This document shows, piece after piece, positions 23,729-34,881 of a stretch of DNA of 64,000 nt. Each line of letters begins with the position of its first letter. Position 1 is the first letter of the stretch. Under the pieces are notes generated by a model. It saw only the letters and a list, made by a program, of their open reading frames with translations, did no database searches and had not been told where the DNA came from. The stretch lies in assembly GCA_025175895.1 (NCBI GenBank), contig CM045991.1, forward strand, positions 85,671,174 through 85,735,173. The letters run 5' to 3'. The stretch is from Wurfbainia villosa (Eukaryota; Streptophyta; Magnoliopsida; Zingiberales; Zingiberaceae). Position numbers and translations under genes: made by a program.

Positions 23729-25043
23729 TGTTAGGACTGTATGATGTGGTTTTGATGTGTATCGCAAAGGGTCTAAGTTAGGTTGTTATATGATTTGATA
23801 TGTGTGTTTAAGTTGTGCAGGACTTAGTAAATCACACATGAGTTAGCTTGATAATAGCATTAGTGGGATCACCATCTCATGGCTCGGGTCCTTGAGTCGG
23901 TGAAGGATGACATTGCGGAAGTCGTGTGCTTGGTGCATCCGAGGAACCGCCGGACGAGGAGCATTGGAGTGAAGCCAAAGGAAGCAAACTTCAAGGTGAG
24001 ACGCGAAGGATGCCATTGCGAAAGCCATGCGCTTGGTGCATCCGAGGGACATGGCAGGACGAAGAGAGCTTCGGTGAGAGACTCCAAGGGAAATGAGAGA
24101 TTGTGCAATTGTAACAGTAGCTCATAGGTGAACTTGGCCAAATGGCTAAGTCAAGTGTCGGATGCTCAAACTTAGGTTTGAGGTTTACCCGACCGTCGGA
24201 TACTCAAACAAGTATTTGTTTGAGGTTTTACCCGACACCAATCGACTTCTATAGATAGCAGTCGACTGCCATGAGTCGATGGCACTCGACTGGTGCTTGA
24301 TCGGTGTTCGACTGTTTGGTTTCTGGCTCAACAGTCGACTGCTAGGGTTTGGTAGTCGACTGCTACACCATCAGTCGATTGCCAAGGGACGACAGTCGAC
24401 TGTTCAAGGTGGTCGAGGGCATAGAAGGTTTGAAAGTTGACTGATTACCTAGATCACTCGACTGATGGCTCGATCAGTCGACTAATAGGATGGTCAGTCG
24501 ACTGATGGAGGAGTCATTGAATGTGATGACCACAATTCAATCAAGTCAGAAGCCATTGGGATGGCCATCAGTCGACTGATGCATGCATCAGTCGACTGTC
24601 GCCTGCCCAACGGGAAGAAATCTCTTCTCTCTATAAAGAGAAGCGGAGAGGGCCTTAGAGATGTTAATGGTTCATTTCTAAGTGCTCCCCAAGTTCCCTA
24701 AACATCCCAAACCTCCTCTTCCTTGTTGTCATCTAAATCATATTGTAAGAGGGAGGATTTTGTAAGAAGGTTTCTTCTCCACCTTGATTAAGCTCAAGGA
24801 GAAGTTTAGTGTTTGATTGTGGGAGTGATTCATCGAACGAATCATCCGTGGACTAGCGGCAAGGGTCGTGAACAACGTTACATCGGTGTGTTTGAGTTTG
24901 CATCTTCTTTACTTTGTGTTTTGTTTTAATTGTCTTAATTAGTATATTCCACTACGCTAATAATTATCTTAGACTAACGAAGTTCATCGTAGATCTAGGC
25001 TATTCAACCCCCCCCCTTCTATCCGGGCCTCGATCCTCTAACA
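23729..25043 (+). repeat. Element D 3' LTR, 1315 bp
   Basis: TGTTAGGACTG to CCTCTAACA. Order of parts: a module GTCGGTGAAGGATGACATTGCG with GCTTGGTGCATCCGAGG, partly repeated (23890-24045); the palindrome ladder (24261-24596); TATA at 24631; hairpins at 24827-24875; a C-rich run; and the end. The open frame at 23879-24127 is within U3 and is not supported as a gene. Confidence 0.88.
24261..24640 (+). promoter_or_regulatory. GTCGAC palindrome ladder and TATA box, element D
   Basis: GTCGAC or near-matching cores start at 24261, 24275, 24334, 24355, 24374, 24395, 24436, 24457, 24477, 24497, 24571 and 24591. Most steps are 19-21 bp, one is double (41), and a single gap of 74 bp precedes the last pair. 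The full unit is CAGTCGACTG. CTATAAAGAG at 24631-24640 lies 40 bp after the last core. I read this as upstream promoter elements plus core promoter; the binding factor is unknown. Confidence 0.75.
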
Positions 25044-25412
25044 GAGTGAAGGAATCCTAAATGTTTTTTGACCAAGGGGGAGATTGTAAGATCTCATTGG
25101 GATATGAGACATTCATACCCTTGGGGAGAGCGTTTTTGATGTATGTCAAAAAGGGAGAGAATTGATGAGAGTTGATGGGTTGAGTTAGGAAGCCTAACTC
25201 AAAGGTTTTGTCAAACATTAAAAAGGGGAAGATTATTGGTGCAATCAGTCTAGGTCATGATTTACCAGACTCGAGTTTGACTCGGCGAGATTTTGATGTT
25301 TGACAAAACATATGACAATGTAATTGTCAATGGTAAAGTCTAAGTCATGAGTACTTAGATAGTGCCTTAAACATATGATTATGCCATAAAACATAAGCTA
25401 TCATAATATGCA
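25044..25412 (+). mobile_element. Remnant K: 3' UTR, PPT and LTR start of an F/G-type element
   Basis: The stretch AAGGGGGAGATTGTAAGATC, ATATGAGACATTCATACCC and ATGTATGTCAAAAAGGGAGAG matches the 3' UTRs of F (53858 on) and G (62400 on). A PPT (AAAAAGGGGAAGAT, 25220-25233) precedes an LTR start TATTGGTGCAATC at 25234. D interrupts the 3' UTR at 25044. The rest of K would lie left of the window. The LTR seems to run on into the 27 bp repeats. Confidence 0.75.
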
Positions 25413-25580
25413 TTGGGCCTTAGACTGTCATATAAGGTGCAGGGCCTTAAACTGTCATATGAGGCGCAGGGCCTTAAATTATCATACGAAGCGCAGGGCC
25501 TTAAACTATCATATGAGGCGTAGGGCCTTAAACTGTCATATGAGGCACAGGGTTTTAATGGTTATATGAGACACTAGGCC
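25413..25580 (+). repeat. 27-28 bp tandem repeat, about six copies
   Basis: Unit GGGCCTTAAACTGTCATATGAGGCGCA, here split as GGGCCTTAAACTG plus TCATATGAGGCGCA, degrading toward the right end. It occupies the place held by the AAAGTCCAAG repeats in the LTRs of F and G, so it may be K's version of that array. Confidence 0.8.
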
Positions 25581-25597
25581 TTGAATGTTAACAATTT

Positions 25598-25880
25598 ACC
25601 TGCCCATTATAGCTGGCATTATAGTTCCCCATGGGGGAATGTAGCTATCTAGCCCATAGGTTATAGGTAAGAGCCTTGAGAAACTTTTACATATGGCATA
25701 TAGGTGGCGTTATAGTCCCCGTGGGAGAATGTAGCTACCTAGCCCATAGGCTGTTATAGGAGGCGTAAGAACCTTGAGAACATTTTACATGTCATATAGG
25801 TGACATTACAGTCTCCGTGAGGGAATGTAGCTATCTAGCCCATAGACTATTATATGAGGTGTAAGAGCCTTGAGTTAGTT
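25598..25880 (+). repeat. About 95-105 bp tandem repeat, three copies
   Basis: Each copy has a TATAGTCCCCGTGGGGGAATG-like core, then GTAGCTATCTAGCCCATAGG and AAGAGCCTTGAGAAA. Copies begin near 25600, 25690 and 25795. No coding potential. Confidence 0.75.
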
Positions 25881-26039
25881 TCACACCCCACAACACTTAG
25901 AAAGAATACTACTGACCCTGCAAGAAAATTGCATTAGGCTTGTAAGACCTTAGAAAAAATATCATTGAAGTATGCAAGAAGAAATTTTGATTAAGTATAA
26001 AAAAACTCTTTGAATAAATGCCATTGATTGCCGCAAAAG

Positions 26040-26310
26040 AGAGTTTGATTAGGCATAAAAAACCCTAGAAACATTAATGACCCCTAAAAAACACATTAAT
26101 TAGCCCTTAGGCTCTATATTACACGTGAAATGCCTTAGAAACGTTAATAACCCCTACAAAAACACATTAATTAGGCCTTAGGCTCTGTATTAGGTGTGAA
26201 ATACCTTAAAAACGTTAATAACCCCTACAAAAATACATTAATAATTAGCCCTTAGGCTTTGTATTAGGCATGAAATGCCTTAGAAACATTAATAACCCCC
26301 TACCATAGAA
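26040..26310 (+). repeat. About 85 bp tandem repeat, three copies
   Basis: Copies share AAACGTTAATAACCCCTACAA, ACACATTAATTAG and CCCTTAGGCTCTGTATTAGG, starting near 26060, 26140 and 26215. They lie just upstream of the additional ORF at 26480. Confidence 0.75.
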
Positions 26311-26479
26311 AAATTAAGAAGAATACAAATCATTCCCCTTAACTTCACTTTTCCCTTCGCCTTTAAAGAGTACCCCTTCATTTTAACACTTAACCGTTAA
26401 CACCACTTCACCTTTCCTCGAAAACCCTAGCTTCCTTCTTCCCTGACTCCTTCAACCCCTCTGTGACAAGTCTCCTGCA

Positions 26480-27209
26480 ATGGCTTCTTCCTCCTCCGAC
26501 CCCTCCTGGTACGAAACAACCCCCAACCGACTAACTCTCGAACACCATTTCTTCCTTCACAAGCCCAAATACATCCCAGAGGGCTTCACCGCCATCATCC
26601 CAACCCCTAATCAACGCCCTCATCAACCACCGACCGATACCAGCACATTCTTCATAGGTCAACTAGAAGGAGGTCTGCGCCTTCCCGTTCCGAAGCCCCT
26701 ATTTCACATCCTGACCTATTATAACCTCTCCATCAATCAACTAACTCCCAATTCCATTCGCATTTCTAATCGGCACCCTCATTGTATTTCAACACCTGAA
26801 CATCCCCCAAAACCCACACATCTTCCATTGTCTCTACCAACTAAAAATTGCTGACACAGGCATATTTTATTTTATGCCACATCAAGACCACCAATTCCAA
26901 ACTGACATGACCACTTCTCATAAGGACTGGAAGAAATTGTACTACTATGTTCCACTAGACTCTATCCTTCAATTCTCTTATTCATCGAAAACTACTCTTC
27001 GCCATCTTCCCGACTTCAAGAGTGTTAAAGCTACCATCAATTTCCCCTCCATCGAAGCCATACTAAAAAAATACTTTAGTATCAAAGAAATACTTCAAGT
27101 ACCCATTTTTTCCTATTACGAACTGTCCCCCATCAAATTTCAAAAAGCTCATCCTATAGGTAAGTTTTACTTAACTTCACATTTATTGCATTTACCTTTG
27201 AATGTATAG
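26480..27209 (+). pseudogene. Gypsy-associated additional ORF, copy 1, N-terminal domain
   Basis: Two frames (26480-26854 and 26874-27209) join after a one-base shift near 26775. The text GGLRLPVPKPLFHILTYYNL, INQLTPNSIRI, LKIADTGIFYF and SHKDWKKLYYYV fits the pattern of the putative gypsy-type transposon domain (Pfam PF04195, from memory) found in plant Tat-group additional ORFs. A 5' splice-like ATAG|GTAAGT lies at 27160, and a possible acceptor CTTGGCAG ends at 27461. It is antisense to the J gag-protease, an arrangement described for Tat elements. Its role is unknown. Confidence 0.65.
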
Positions 27210-27461
27210 TGGCACTGTATTCTACATTCTCATTAATTTTCCCTTCAAATACATACTAATATCTTACTTTGCATGCTCACTGAATTTACTCTTAAATACC
27301 AACTGATACTCTAACCCACATAAGCCCTAAATTTATCTGTAAATGCATACTGATACCCTATACCACATACTCATTGTTTTTATCTATCAATGCATATTAA
27401 TACTTTACCCTGTATACTTATAACTTTATGTTGAAATTTATACTGATAGTTCACTTGGCAG

Positions 27462-28976
27462 AGGATATGATGCATATTGTCATTGCAAGGACTCGCAAAA
27501 CTCAACAAAAAGAAGAAAAAGAGGTCAAGCAACTCCACCTCCACTTCTATCTCCTAGCCCTCTTCATGAATTAACCCTTACTCATCCACTGCTTTCTTAT
27601 TATAATTATCTTGATTCAATTTCACAAAGAGTGACTTATACTTCTATATCACAGGTTCCCTCTGAACTCCCCCAAGTCCTCATTATAACCATCGCCAAAC
27701 CCGACCAATCAACCAAACCTTACTCTCCTTGCTACTGATCTAATTCACTATTTTGATACTATAGAGCCCTCCTCTTCATATCCTCAAGAACTATTACCCC
27801 CTTCTGATACACTTACCCATAGTCCACCTCCTGATCCTTTCAATGATCCTATTGAACTTTCCTCATCTCTTTCTCCCTCCCTCCTCCTCTACCGATGACA
27901 TTCCACTAGCCTCCTTATTTCCCACTAGACACCAACAACAACCCTTACCTCCCTCTAGTCCTATAATTCTAGAATTTCCAACCTCCTCTCCTCTAGACCA
28001 TATGGTACAAGCTGTATCACACTCTTATCCTAGCCACCTTCTTTCTTCCCTTCTTGAAATCCCCATATCTCTCCCTATTCCAATTTCCCCTCCTGCACCT
28101 TCCTCATCTATCATTCCTTCTGATACTCTTCCCCCCATAACAGATTCTACATTACCACAGACTACCCCCCTCTTCATTCCTGAAATTCCCTTAATCTTAG
28201 AAGAACTACAAAGCCTCCAGATAGTAAGTTTTCACCTTCTACTAACTGACTTTACTTGTACAAATAATCTATTTCATATTGCTTTTATTCTCTTTTCAGA
28301 GTACCTCCAAATTCACACCTTTGGGCAATGGTTTTCTGAATTCCAAAGCCACCAAATTAAACCTTCAACATGTTATACAGAGCCACCACAACCTCCCATG
28401 ATGCTAGCTGCACCTTCAATTTCCACCAAGGATACCCAGACCAGTCCTGATAAATTTTCGACCCTTTCTCTGGGAATACAGACCAGCCCTCCTACTTCTC
28501 CTGATCGGGTATAAAAAGAAGCTGAGTACCAACAAAAACTGCAAGAATTACAATTTCAGATAGAAACTTTAACTACCGAACAGGCTCAACTGATAGCAGA
28601 TAAGGAAAAAACTTCTACTCGGTACAAGTAGGACTTGCAAAAAATCAGAGGAGAAAATTCCCTCAAAGATACTGACATTAGACTACTGCGAGAACACAAT
28701 GAGTTACTAAAATGGCAAGCAACTTTCCAACGATCAGAAATTCATAAATTCATACAAAAGGAAAGGGACTGGCACTTCCAGTCAGCCCAATGCTTCAAAC
28801 CATTAGAAGATATCATAGATGCCTTCCTTGAACTCAAAGATAGGACTTTAAACAACTTTTACGAATTTCACTTCCACTTTGACATTTTGACACAACACTT
28901 CCAAAAAATATCCAATGTGGCTAAGGAGCAAACCTGCAAGGCTGCCCGACTCCACAGAGAGTTAACTGGCATGTAA
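27462..28976 (+). pseudogene. Additional ORF copy 1, proline/serine-rich and coiled-coil part
   Basis: 27843-28514 is a 223-residue low-complexity stretch rich in Pro, Ser, Thr and Leu. 28635-28976 is an acidic/basic helical segment (LLREHNELLKWQATFQRSEIH) that looks like a coiled coil. A stop at 28512-28514 and another near 28628 separate them. A short GTAAGT...TTTTCAG interval at 28223-28299 could be an intron. The order of an N-terminal domain, Pro-rich linker and coiled coil fits Tat additional ORFs. Function cannot be named. Confidence 0.55.
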
Positions 28977-28979
28977 GAA

Positions 28980-29880
28980 ACCAAAGCTGAATGATGGGCA
29001 GCCCAAGAAACAAAACTCCGAGCCCAAATCGCAAGGAAGTATAGCAGGTACTTTAAGAGGGGCTTTGAAGGTGCACTGCAATCATCGAACGAGAAGAAAC
29101 TCTCCTTACTCAGCTTGCCCAACATTGAACTTAATATAGAAGAGACCTATAATAAATTCCTATCGGAGGCTTTTAACACCGACTCATATACCAACTATGA
29201 GTCATAGATTTGTATTCAGCATTATCTGTAATGAACAATTTCAACCTTTTGTAATGAACTTATCATGTTCCATGAATGAATACTTAACCTTCCTGTAAAT
29301 GTTTTCTATACTTAAACAACTTTGCAATGATCACCTACCCCATTATTTTCGTATTCGTGTTGTTGCATTACATGTATGTTTGCTTCCATAAGTTTCGAAT
29401 TTATACCGTATATATCGCCCCTTAATTTTCCTATATAATATCATATTACACTTTCTATGATAAATGCTTTATTCCCATGTCTATGTTGTGACCATCCACT
29501 TACCCGACTCACCTTGTGATTTGTACCTATGCCTTACAAATGTAACTCATATAAACTGATACACTATTTCAAAAACATCACTTGCATATGCCTTAACAAA
29601 AGCTTACATAACCCATCTTACCTTATCAAAGACTGAATTCCTTACTCACCCATTATTTATACCCTAACGAACTAATTCCATCTAATTCCATAACATCACC
29701 TCTCTAAAAATGAGTGGGACAAATTGTTATTTACCCCTTTTCCTCCCCTTCTTCACTATAAATACTGTATAATCCAATCCATCGATTTCCACTCCTATCT
29801 TCAAGAAGATGTAGCCCTTTCTTTAGTCCCCATCCATGGTTTTACTCCACTCCCAAAGTCATAGGAGAACAATGTCGATC
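28980..29880. other. Intergenic stretch, nothing recognised
   Basis: After a further coil-like segment to about 29150 (IEREETLLTQLAQH-like in one frame), the remainder to 29880 is AT-rich with no ORF or repeat I can support. It separates the two additional ORF copies. Confidence 0.5.
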
Positions 29881-30445
29881 CTCTCTTCTCGATTACAACT
29901 TCACGCATGCTTTCATATAGTTGCGGCTACCTCCACCGAAAGTGCCCCCATCTACCTCCGCCCACCAAAGCCCTCTTCACAGAAAAAATAGAAGTTGATT
30001 TATTCTTCCCTCTTCATCCTTTCTTTTTAGAAGTATCTACATATTTTTCTATTCCCTTGAACCAGTTAAGTCCTAATTCTTTCCGCTTTATGTTAGGATT
30101 CTATCTTATCACATCCTTCTTATCAATTACTCCCTTGACCTTTCTCTTTCACTATTTTTTCCAAGTAAAATCATTAGAAATAGGCATTTTTTATTTCCAG
30201 GCTTAGTCAAACTTCTAATTCCTGATTGGCATCCCCTTCTCACATAAAGGATGGAAAGAGCATTACTTCATTTGTACACTCCGCCACCCCATTTCCTTTT
30301 TCCTCCACTTGGTTAACTACACTTCCTCCTTGCCCTTCCCTAGGCCTCTATCGAGATAATGCAGAATATCAAATGATTAACCTACTACTGTCAGAAGAAA
30401 AATTTAACTTAAATCAGCTATTGACCAAATTAGCATCACATTAAT
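29881..30445 (+). pseudogene. Gypsy-associated additional ORF, copy 2, N-terminal domain
   Basis: The 99-residue frame 29907-30206 carries KIEVDLFFPLHPFFLEVSTY, LNQLSPNSFRF and VKSLEIGIFYFQ. A following frame has FSHKGWKEHYF near 30240. These line up with copy 1 (VPKPLFHILTYYN, LTPNSIRI, IADTGIFYF, SHKDWKKLYYY). The two copies are clearly diverged, so the duplication is old or they come from two elements. Stops and frame changes make it non-functional. Confidence 0.62.
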
Positions 30446-30733
30446 CGAACTAACCATCCTGCAATGACTAGCATGCTCAGTAATAATTCTTCTAACCAAG
30501 TCCCTGCATACTTTTATAATAGAAATAAGATTTACCTTTTTTTTTCAGAATCATGTCTACTATAGGCTTCCAGCAACGTCCCACCTTCTTCACGCATAAA
30601 TCCCCTTCAACTTCACCCTCGCAACCCCACACCTTCCCTTTAACCCACAATTTCATGTCGAACTCCACAAAACCTCCTTTCTTCCCCCTCAGCTCAAAAC
30701 TTACCAGATTCCCTCTTAGCCAACATTAATGAG

Positions 30734-31065
30734 GTTAGTATATAAAATCGTCCTCTATTTTTATTTGATACTAATACTTACCTTTTATAGGGCATTACCA
30801 ACATAACTCATTTAAACAACCAGTGGGCTCAATATACTAATACTCTAAAGAAAGAGCTACAAGAATGTTAGACCAGAGAACTAACATTACAACAAGCTTA
30901 TCAGAGACTCGAGAGAGAACTACAAGCTTCCTACATAAAAGCACAAGTCGATCAAGCAAAACTCTCAGCCCTCCTATTTCAAACTACCTACTTACAAAAC
31001 ACCTTAGACATTTTAAAAGCTCGACCATCCCAAGAAAGAACCAATGCTACCCATGAAACTTTCTA
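30734..31065 (+). pseudogene. Additional ORF copy 2, coiled-coil tail
   Basis: A possible short intron GTTAGT...TTATAG (30734-30790) precedes a frame with many Leu, Gln and Glu (QQAYQRLERELQASYIKAQV, LQNTLDILKARPSQE), with one TAG near 30868 and ending TAA at 31065. Heptad-like spacing suggests a coiled coil, parallel to the C-terminal half of copy 1. Confidence 0.5.
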
Positions 31066-31371
31066 AATGTCAACTGCCATCAATGACATGTTCCTAGACA
31101 GAGATTTTTCTTTCATACAATGGGGTTTCCAAGATTCTATTAATCAATTCTGAGAAGCAGGCTATCCACCCCCCGGATATTCCACTAATTTTTTAGACAT
31201 AGGCAATACAATTGACCATACTCCACCGGACTTGCTATCTTTTCCTTTTCCATCCAATGTTGAAAAAATATAACAACTTGTATTCAATATAACATTTGCA
31301 ATATAGTATGTGTCTTAGCCTACATTGTAATATTTTTAAAATAAAAAATACAAATTTTATAACTTTTATCT

Positions 31372-31749
31372 ACTGAAATAAGAGCGTAAGCGATACACAT
31401 TCCATGATTTTGCTACAAACCTTCTTTGAGTGTATTTTAAGTAATAAGCTCTCATTCCCGCTCGACCCTCCACTTGAAAGGAGCCTTCCCCCTTGGGTCC
31501 TAGCTTACCTTTGCATCCCTCGAGCAACACTTTCCACAATACTAAGTCCCCTACCTAAAAAGTACGAAGAATCTTTTTTTTATTATAAATTATTTATTAC
31601 TTGTGACTCATGCCACCCAACATAACATAGAATAAGATCCCTCTTCTCTTGCACCAAGTCTAACTCCATGTGCCAAGCCACCCTATCGTCACTCGAGATA
31701 TAGGTCATCACTGGGGCTGACTCCATCCTGAGCCCCCGGACAACACAGT
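31372..31749 (-). pseudogene. Tat-like gypsy integrase C-terminus (element J)
   Basis: No long frame exists, but the minus strand reads WHMELDLVQEKRD, then IYNKKK, VGDLVLWKVLLEGCKGKLGP, EGSFQVEGRAG and KSWNVYRLRSYF. This is the usual tail of Ty3/gypsy integrase (GDLVLRK...GKLGPxWEGP...RTWN). It sets pol orientation as minus, in line with gag and protease at 32.8-34.6 kb. RT, RNase H and the integrase core are missing between the two. Confidence 0.7.
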
Positions 31750-32790
31750 TTCCAAACATATTCCATTTTCAATCAACCATTATAAGATGCTTCTCGAGAC
31801 GAGTACATTGACACTTCCAATGACTCAATTTAACTCTTTGAATTCCCTTATTATCATCGTTAACCATGGGGAATACAAAATTCACTTTGTCTTCTCCCCC
31901 AACTTCACTATAAAAATTAAATTCTACCATTCCCCTCCCCTCATCTCTACTCTATATCTTTTCATGGCATCCCCCTCACACCCTATCTACATAAGCACTG
32001 ATACCACTTGAACTTCTGATTCAGACACTCATTCCATAGCAACCTCGGCATACCGACCACTTCCCCCAGAGAATGCAGTGCTTCCAACCCAAAGAGGACC
32101 CTTTTAATCCCCTTTTCCTTCCTTTGGCAATCATCTGTTCAATCCTCTAGCTCTCCAATGTAAACACTAGATGGATCCCCCTCCTTCACCGGCTATCCTC
32201 CCTCCTCCTCCGATAATTCCACCACACTTCTTAAAAGAAGAGTCTTCTGTGGATTCTTCTCTCCTTAGCCCCTTGTAAATAAGAATGTTCTCCTTATATC
32301 ATCTATATTTTCAGTCAGTTTATATAAAGAATCATATATTCTCCTCAGTATTATAAATGAAAAAGAAATATCAAATAATGAAAACATAAGAACACCCTTG
32401 CGGGGTATAAGAATCAAAACAGCAACCATATGAGTTAAACTATGGAATACAATTTGCCTTCAGCTCATCTGCATATGAATCAGAAAATAAATAAGGACAA
32501 GGAGTAATAGATAACCTAAAATCATCGGTTCAGTAGGCTGATACATCCGAGGAAAATATAATATCAAATTTCTTTCTTTCAAAAAATAGTAAAATTCAAG
32601 AGACCCCATTCTTTAACTCTAAAATACCTCTGAAATTAAGGAAGGACCACTACCAATAACTATATCTTAATAATATTCCCACTGATAGCTACTTCAAAAA
32701 TACCATAGAATACCCCCTGTGCCAAACTTAATCAAAGAAACCATTACTTGTAGAAATCAGACTCAGCATTCTTCCCTTGGATGATACATA
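31750..32790. other. Unassigned stretch between integrase tail and protease
   Basis: About 1 kb of AT-rich DNA where the J element should carry RT, RNase H and the integrase core. I see no RT motif on either strand. Open frames here (31787-32011) show no family signature. Confidence 0.5.
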
Positions 32791-32815
32791 CTATACTCTC
32801 TTATTGACTAAATTT

Positions 32816-33290
32816 CTAAAAAGATTTACAAGTAAATTTTTCCTTATGCTCCATCCAGATAGTATCGACATAACACCTCCGAGAGAGCTGTTGATCACTT
32901 TTAACTTCCCCCACTTCATTTCCAACATGAAACTTAATTTTCTGATGATAAAAAGAAGTTACTTCATGTAAACTACCTAGAACAGGCCTACCCAAGATAG
33001 CATTATAGGAAAAAGGCATGTCAACTATTGTAAAATTGATAATTACTATTCTTCTCCTTGGCTTATCTCCTAATGACAGAGGCAATTTTATTTGACCCAT
33101 GGGTTGCACCTCAGCCTAGAAAACCCAACTAAAGAGGTGTCGATCGGCTATAAGTCATTTATACTAACTCCCATTTGCTCCAAAGCCAACCAATATAGAA
33201 TATCCACTGAACTGCCCGGGTCTACAAAAACCCTTCTTACATCAGTGTGAGGGGTCATTACTCCCTCTAAGTCACTAGGGCCAAAACCCA
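32816..33290 (-). pseudogene. Tat-like gypsy aspartic protease (element J)
   Basis: The minus strand reads VFVDPGSSVDILYWLALEQMGV near 33225-33160 (active-site DPGSS), then a stop at about 33150. An open 97-residue stretch follows: MGQIKLPLSLGDKPRRR, FSYNAILGRPVL, ITSFYH-like segment and GEVKSDQQLSRRCY. This is the conserved order of Tat/Ogre-group proteases, which cut the gag-pol precursor. It is broken by at least one stop. Confidence 0.8.
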
Positions 33291-33483
33291 GAAGAGGTCC
33301 TCCTACCCTAGGTAGAGCTATTATAGCTGCACACTCCTCTCAACTATGCCTTTTCCGAGCTCTGTTTGAATCTCCATTAGTGGAACCACCGAAAATCATT
33401 TTAATAGAACCTCTTATAGGAGGCTGACCAGCAGGCACTATCCTGTCAGAAGCTATCTCCCTTGGCTGAGCTGGTTGTATAGG

Positions 33484-34640
33484 TCAGTTCATAAGAGGTC
33501 TCACTGGATTTCCTCTATCATAGTTTCTTCCTCCAAACCTCTGCTGATATGGAGCCAGATTCATAACCATACTCTGGATTTGAAGATGAGCCCCCATAAT
33601 TCTCCATAGTTCAGAGTTTAACTGTTGGTAGTCCTGAGTATTGTGTCCATACTCTTGATGGTAAGAACAAAAAGTAGGAGATGGTAACCTCCTAGGCCCT
33701 CTAGCAGCTCCAAAGGGTCTTCTCAATAACTATTGCTCATCACATATATTCATAGCTCGCTCCTTAGAAAAACCTTAATTGAGGAGCATATAGAGATCTG
33801 TCTTCTGAAGGTCGTGCGAGTCTTACCCATTCAGCTCTCCTCTCTAGAATTTCTACCATTCTATAATCACGAGAAGCTTGCCGAGACTTTTGAGCATCCT
33901 CAATATTAATGAACTTCTCATCTCGGGATAATAAATCATCAAAATTTATAGGAGGCGTTTTAGCTAAAGATTTAAAGAAATCCCCTTCTTTGAGCCCTTG
34001 AGTGAAGGTTCCTACCATCATGTCATACTCCATAGCGGGAATTTCTCACGCTGACTATGTAAATGTCTGCACATATTACCACATATTTTCTTGCTCTCTC
34101 TGTTTAAGATAAAAAAGACTCAACAGTTGAGGAAAATATTTTTTTAAAAGCTAAAAAAATGTTGTAAAAATAATGCCAAGAAATCCTTAAATGAAGCAAT
34201 ACTTTGTGACTTCAAATCATTAAACCATTATTGTGTTGGTCCTACTAATGTAGTAAGAAACACTCGACATTTAATCCCATCAGTATAACGGTATAATAAA
34301 ACATAATTTTCAAATCTACTCAAATGATCCTTAGGATCAGAGAAACCAGTATACTCAAGCATTTGAGGAATTCACAAGTGCCAAGGTAACTCTTCATTCA
34401 GAATATCCTCTGTAAAGGGATTTAACTCCTCTACTTTTAAAATGGTACTTACAAAAGGAATATCCCCCTCAGGTTGTGCACTCTCAAGAGGAGCTACACA
34501 CTTCTTTTTCTTCCCCTTTGCTTGCATGCAGACGCGAGAGGCATCATTCTTCGGGCGAGAGATTCTAACTACCTCTTCTTCAGAGTCACCATCGGATGCA
34601 TCATTCTCCTTCATCTTCTTCGGGGGTGGCCTTCTATGAC
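33484..34640 (-). pseudogene. Tat-like gypsy gag (element J), fragmented
   Basis: Fragments in order: acidic N-terminal linker 34372-34640 (DASDGDSEEEVVRISRPKND, GKKKKCVAPLESAQPEGD), degraded capsid 34030-34370, then 33764-34033 (FTQGLKEGDFFKSLAKTPP, FDDLLSRDEKFINIED) and 33484-33726 with CSYHQEYGHNTQDYQQL, the histidine-rich form of the gag zinc motif with its last Cys lost to Tyr. The gag N-terminus is duplicated: see 55991-56690. Capsid proteins of this type package RNA. This copy is defunct. Confidence 0.78.
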
Positions 34641-34881
34641 ATCTGATCCATCACAGCGACCACCACATGTATAAGATCCTCCTTGTACAAGGGCTCAGGA
34701 CCCTTCTATTGGTGTCCCCATTAGAAGTACTGGAGATAGATTTCTCCTCCTCCATCGGGTCCTTGAGCATCCTCCTAGTGTTCACCATCATGACTTTTTG
34801 TTCAGATTCTCATAGGTGCAACCAATTTGATGGTGTTCACTTCTTTGGCCTGCCAAGATATCCCTCCCCCTTCTTGTGGAT
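34462..34881 (-). repeat. Element J duplicated segment, copy 1, left half
   Basis: Matches 55990-56405: gag N-terminus, PBS-like site and start of the LTR (TGATGGTG at 34828). The other half of this copy lies at 55703-55990, separated by insertion F. Confidence 0.8.

Larger units (their letters stand above)
20669..25043 (+). mobile_element. Gag-only non-autonomous copia element D
   Basis: D reads on the plus strand: 3' part of the 5' LTR (20669-21023), PBS, a gag gene, about 1 kb of 3' UTR, PPT and a complete 3' LTR (23729-25043). There is no protease, integrase or RT between gag and the PPT, and no room for them. The rest of the 5' LTR lies left of the window, beyond C and A/B. Gag resembles the SIRE/Maximus side of copia by its HPPKF...WKKRM opening and long acidic/basic linkers. 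D inserted into K; the right flank begins GAGTG. Confidence 0.85.

Noticed and set aside
24261..24600. CRISPR-like regular array of short repeats
   Set aside because: The 10 bp palindromes at 20 bp steps are far too short, sit in an LTR promoter of a plant retrotransposon, and recur in unrelated LTRs; no cas-like gene exists.
25010..25020. Poly-C tract as a regulatory site
   Set aside because: C-runs near LTR ends (also 50488, 55671) vary in length between copies and look like homopolymer variation in the CTATTCACCCCCC end motif.
26480..28976. Host proline-rich protein gene
   Set aside because: The N-terminal text fits gypsy-associated additional ORFs, a second diverged copy follows, and the frame is broken.
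31787..32011. Possible small plus-strand gene
   Set aside because: No start context, domain or repeat of it elsewhere in the window; lies where J's pol has been lost.
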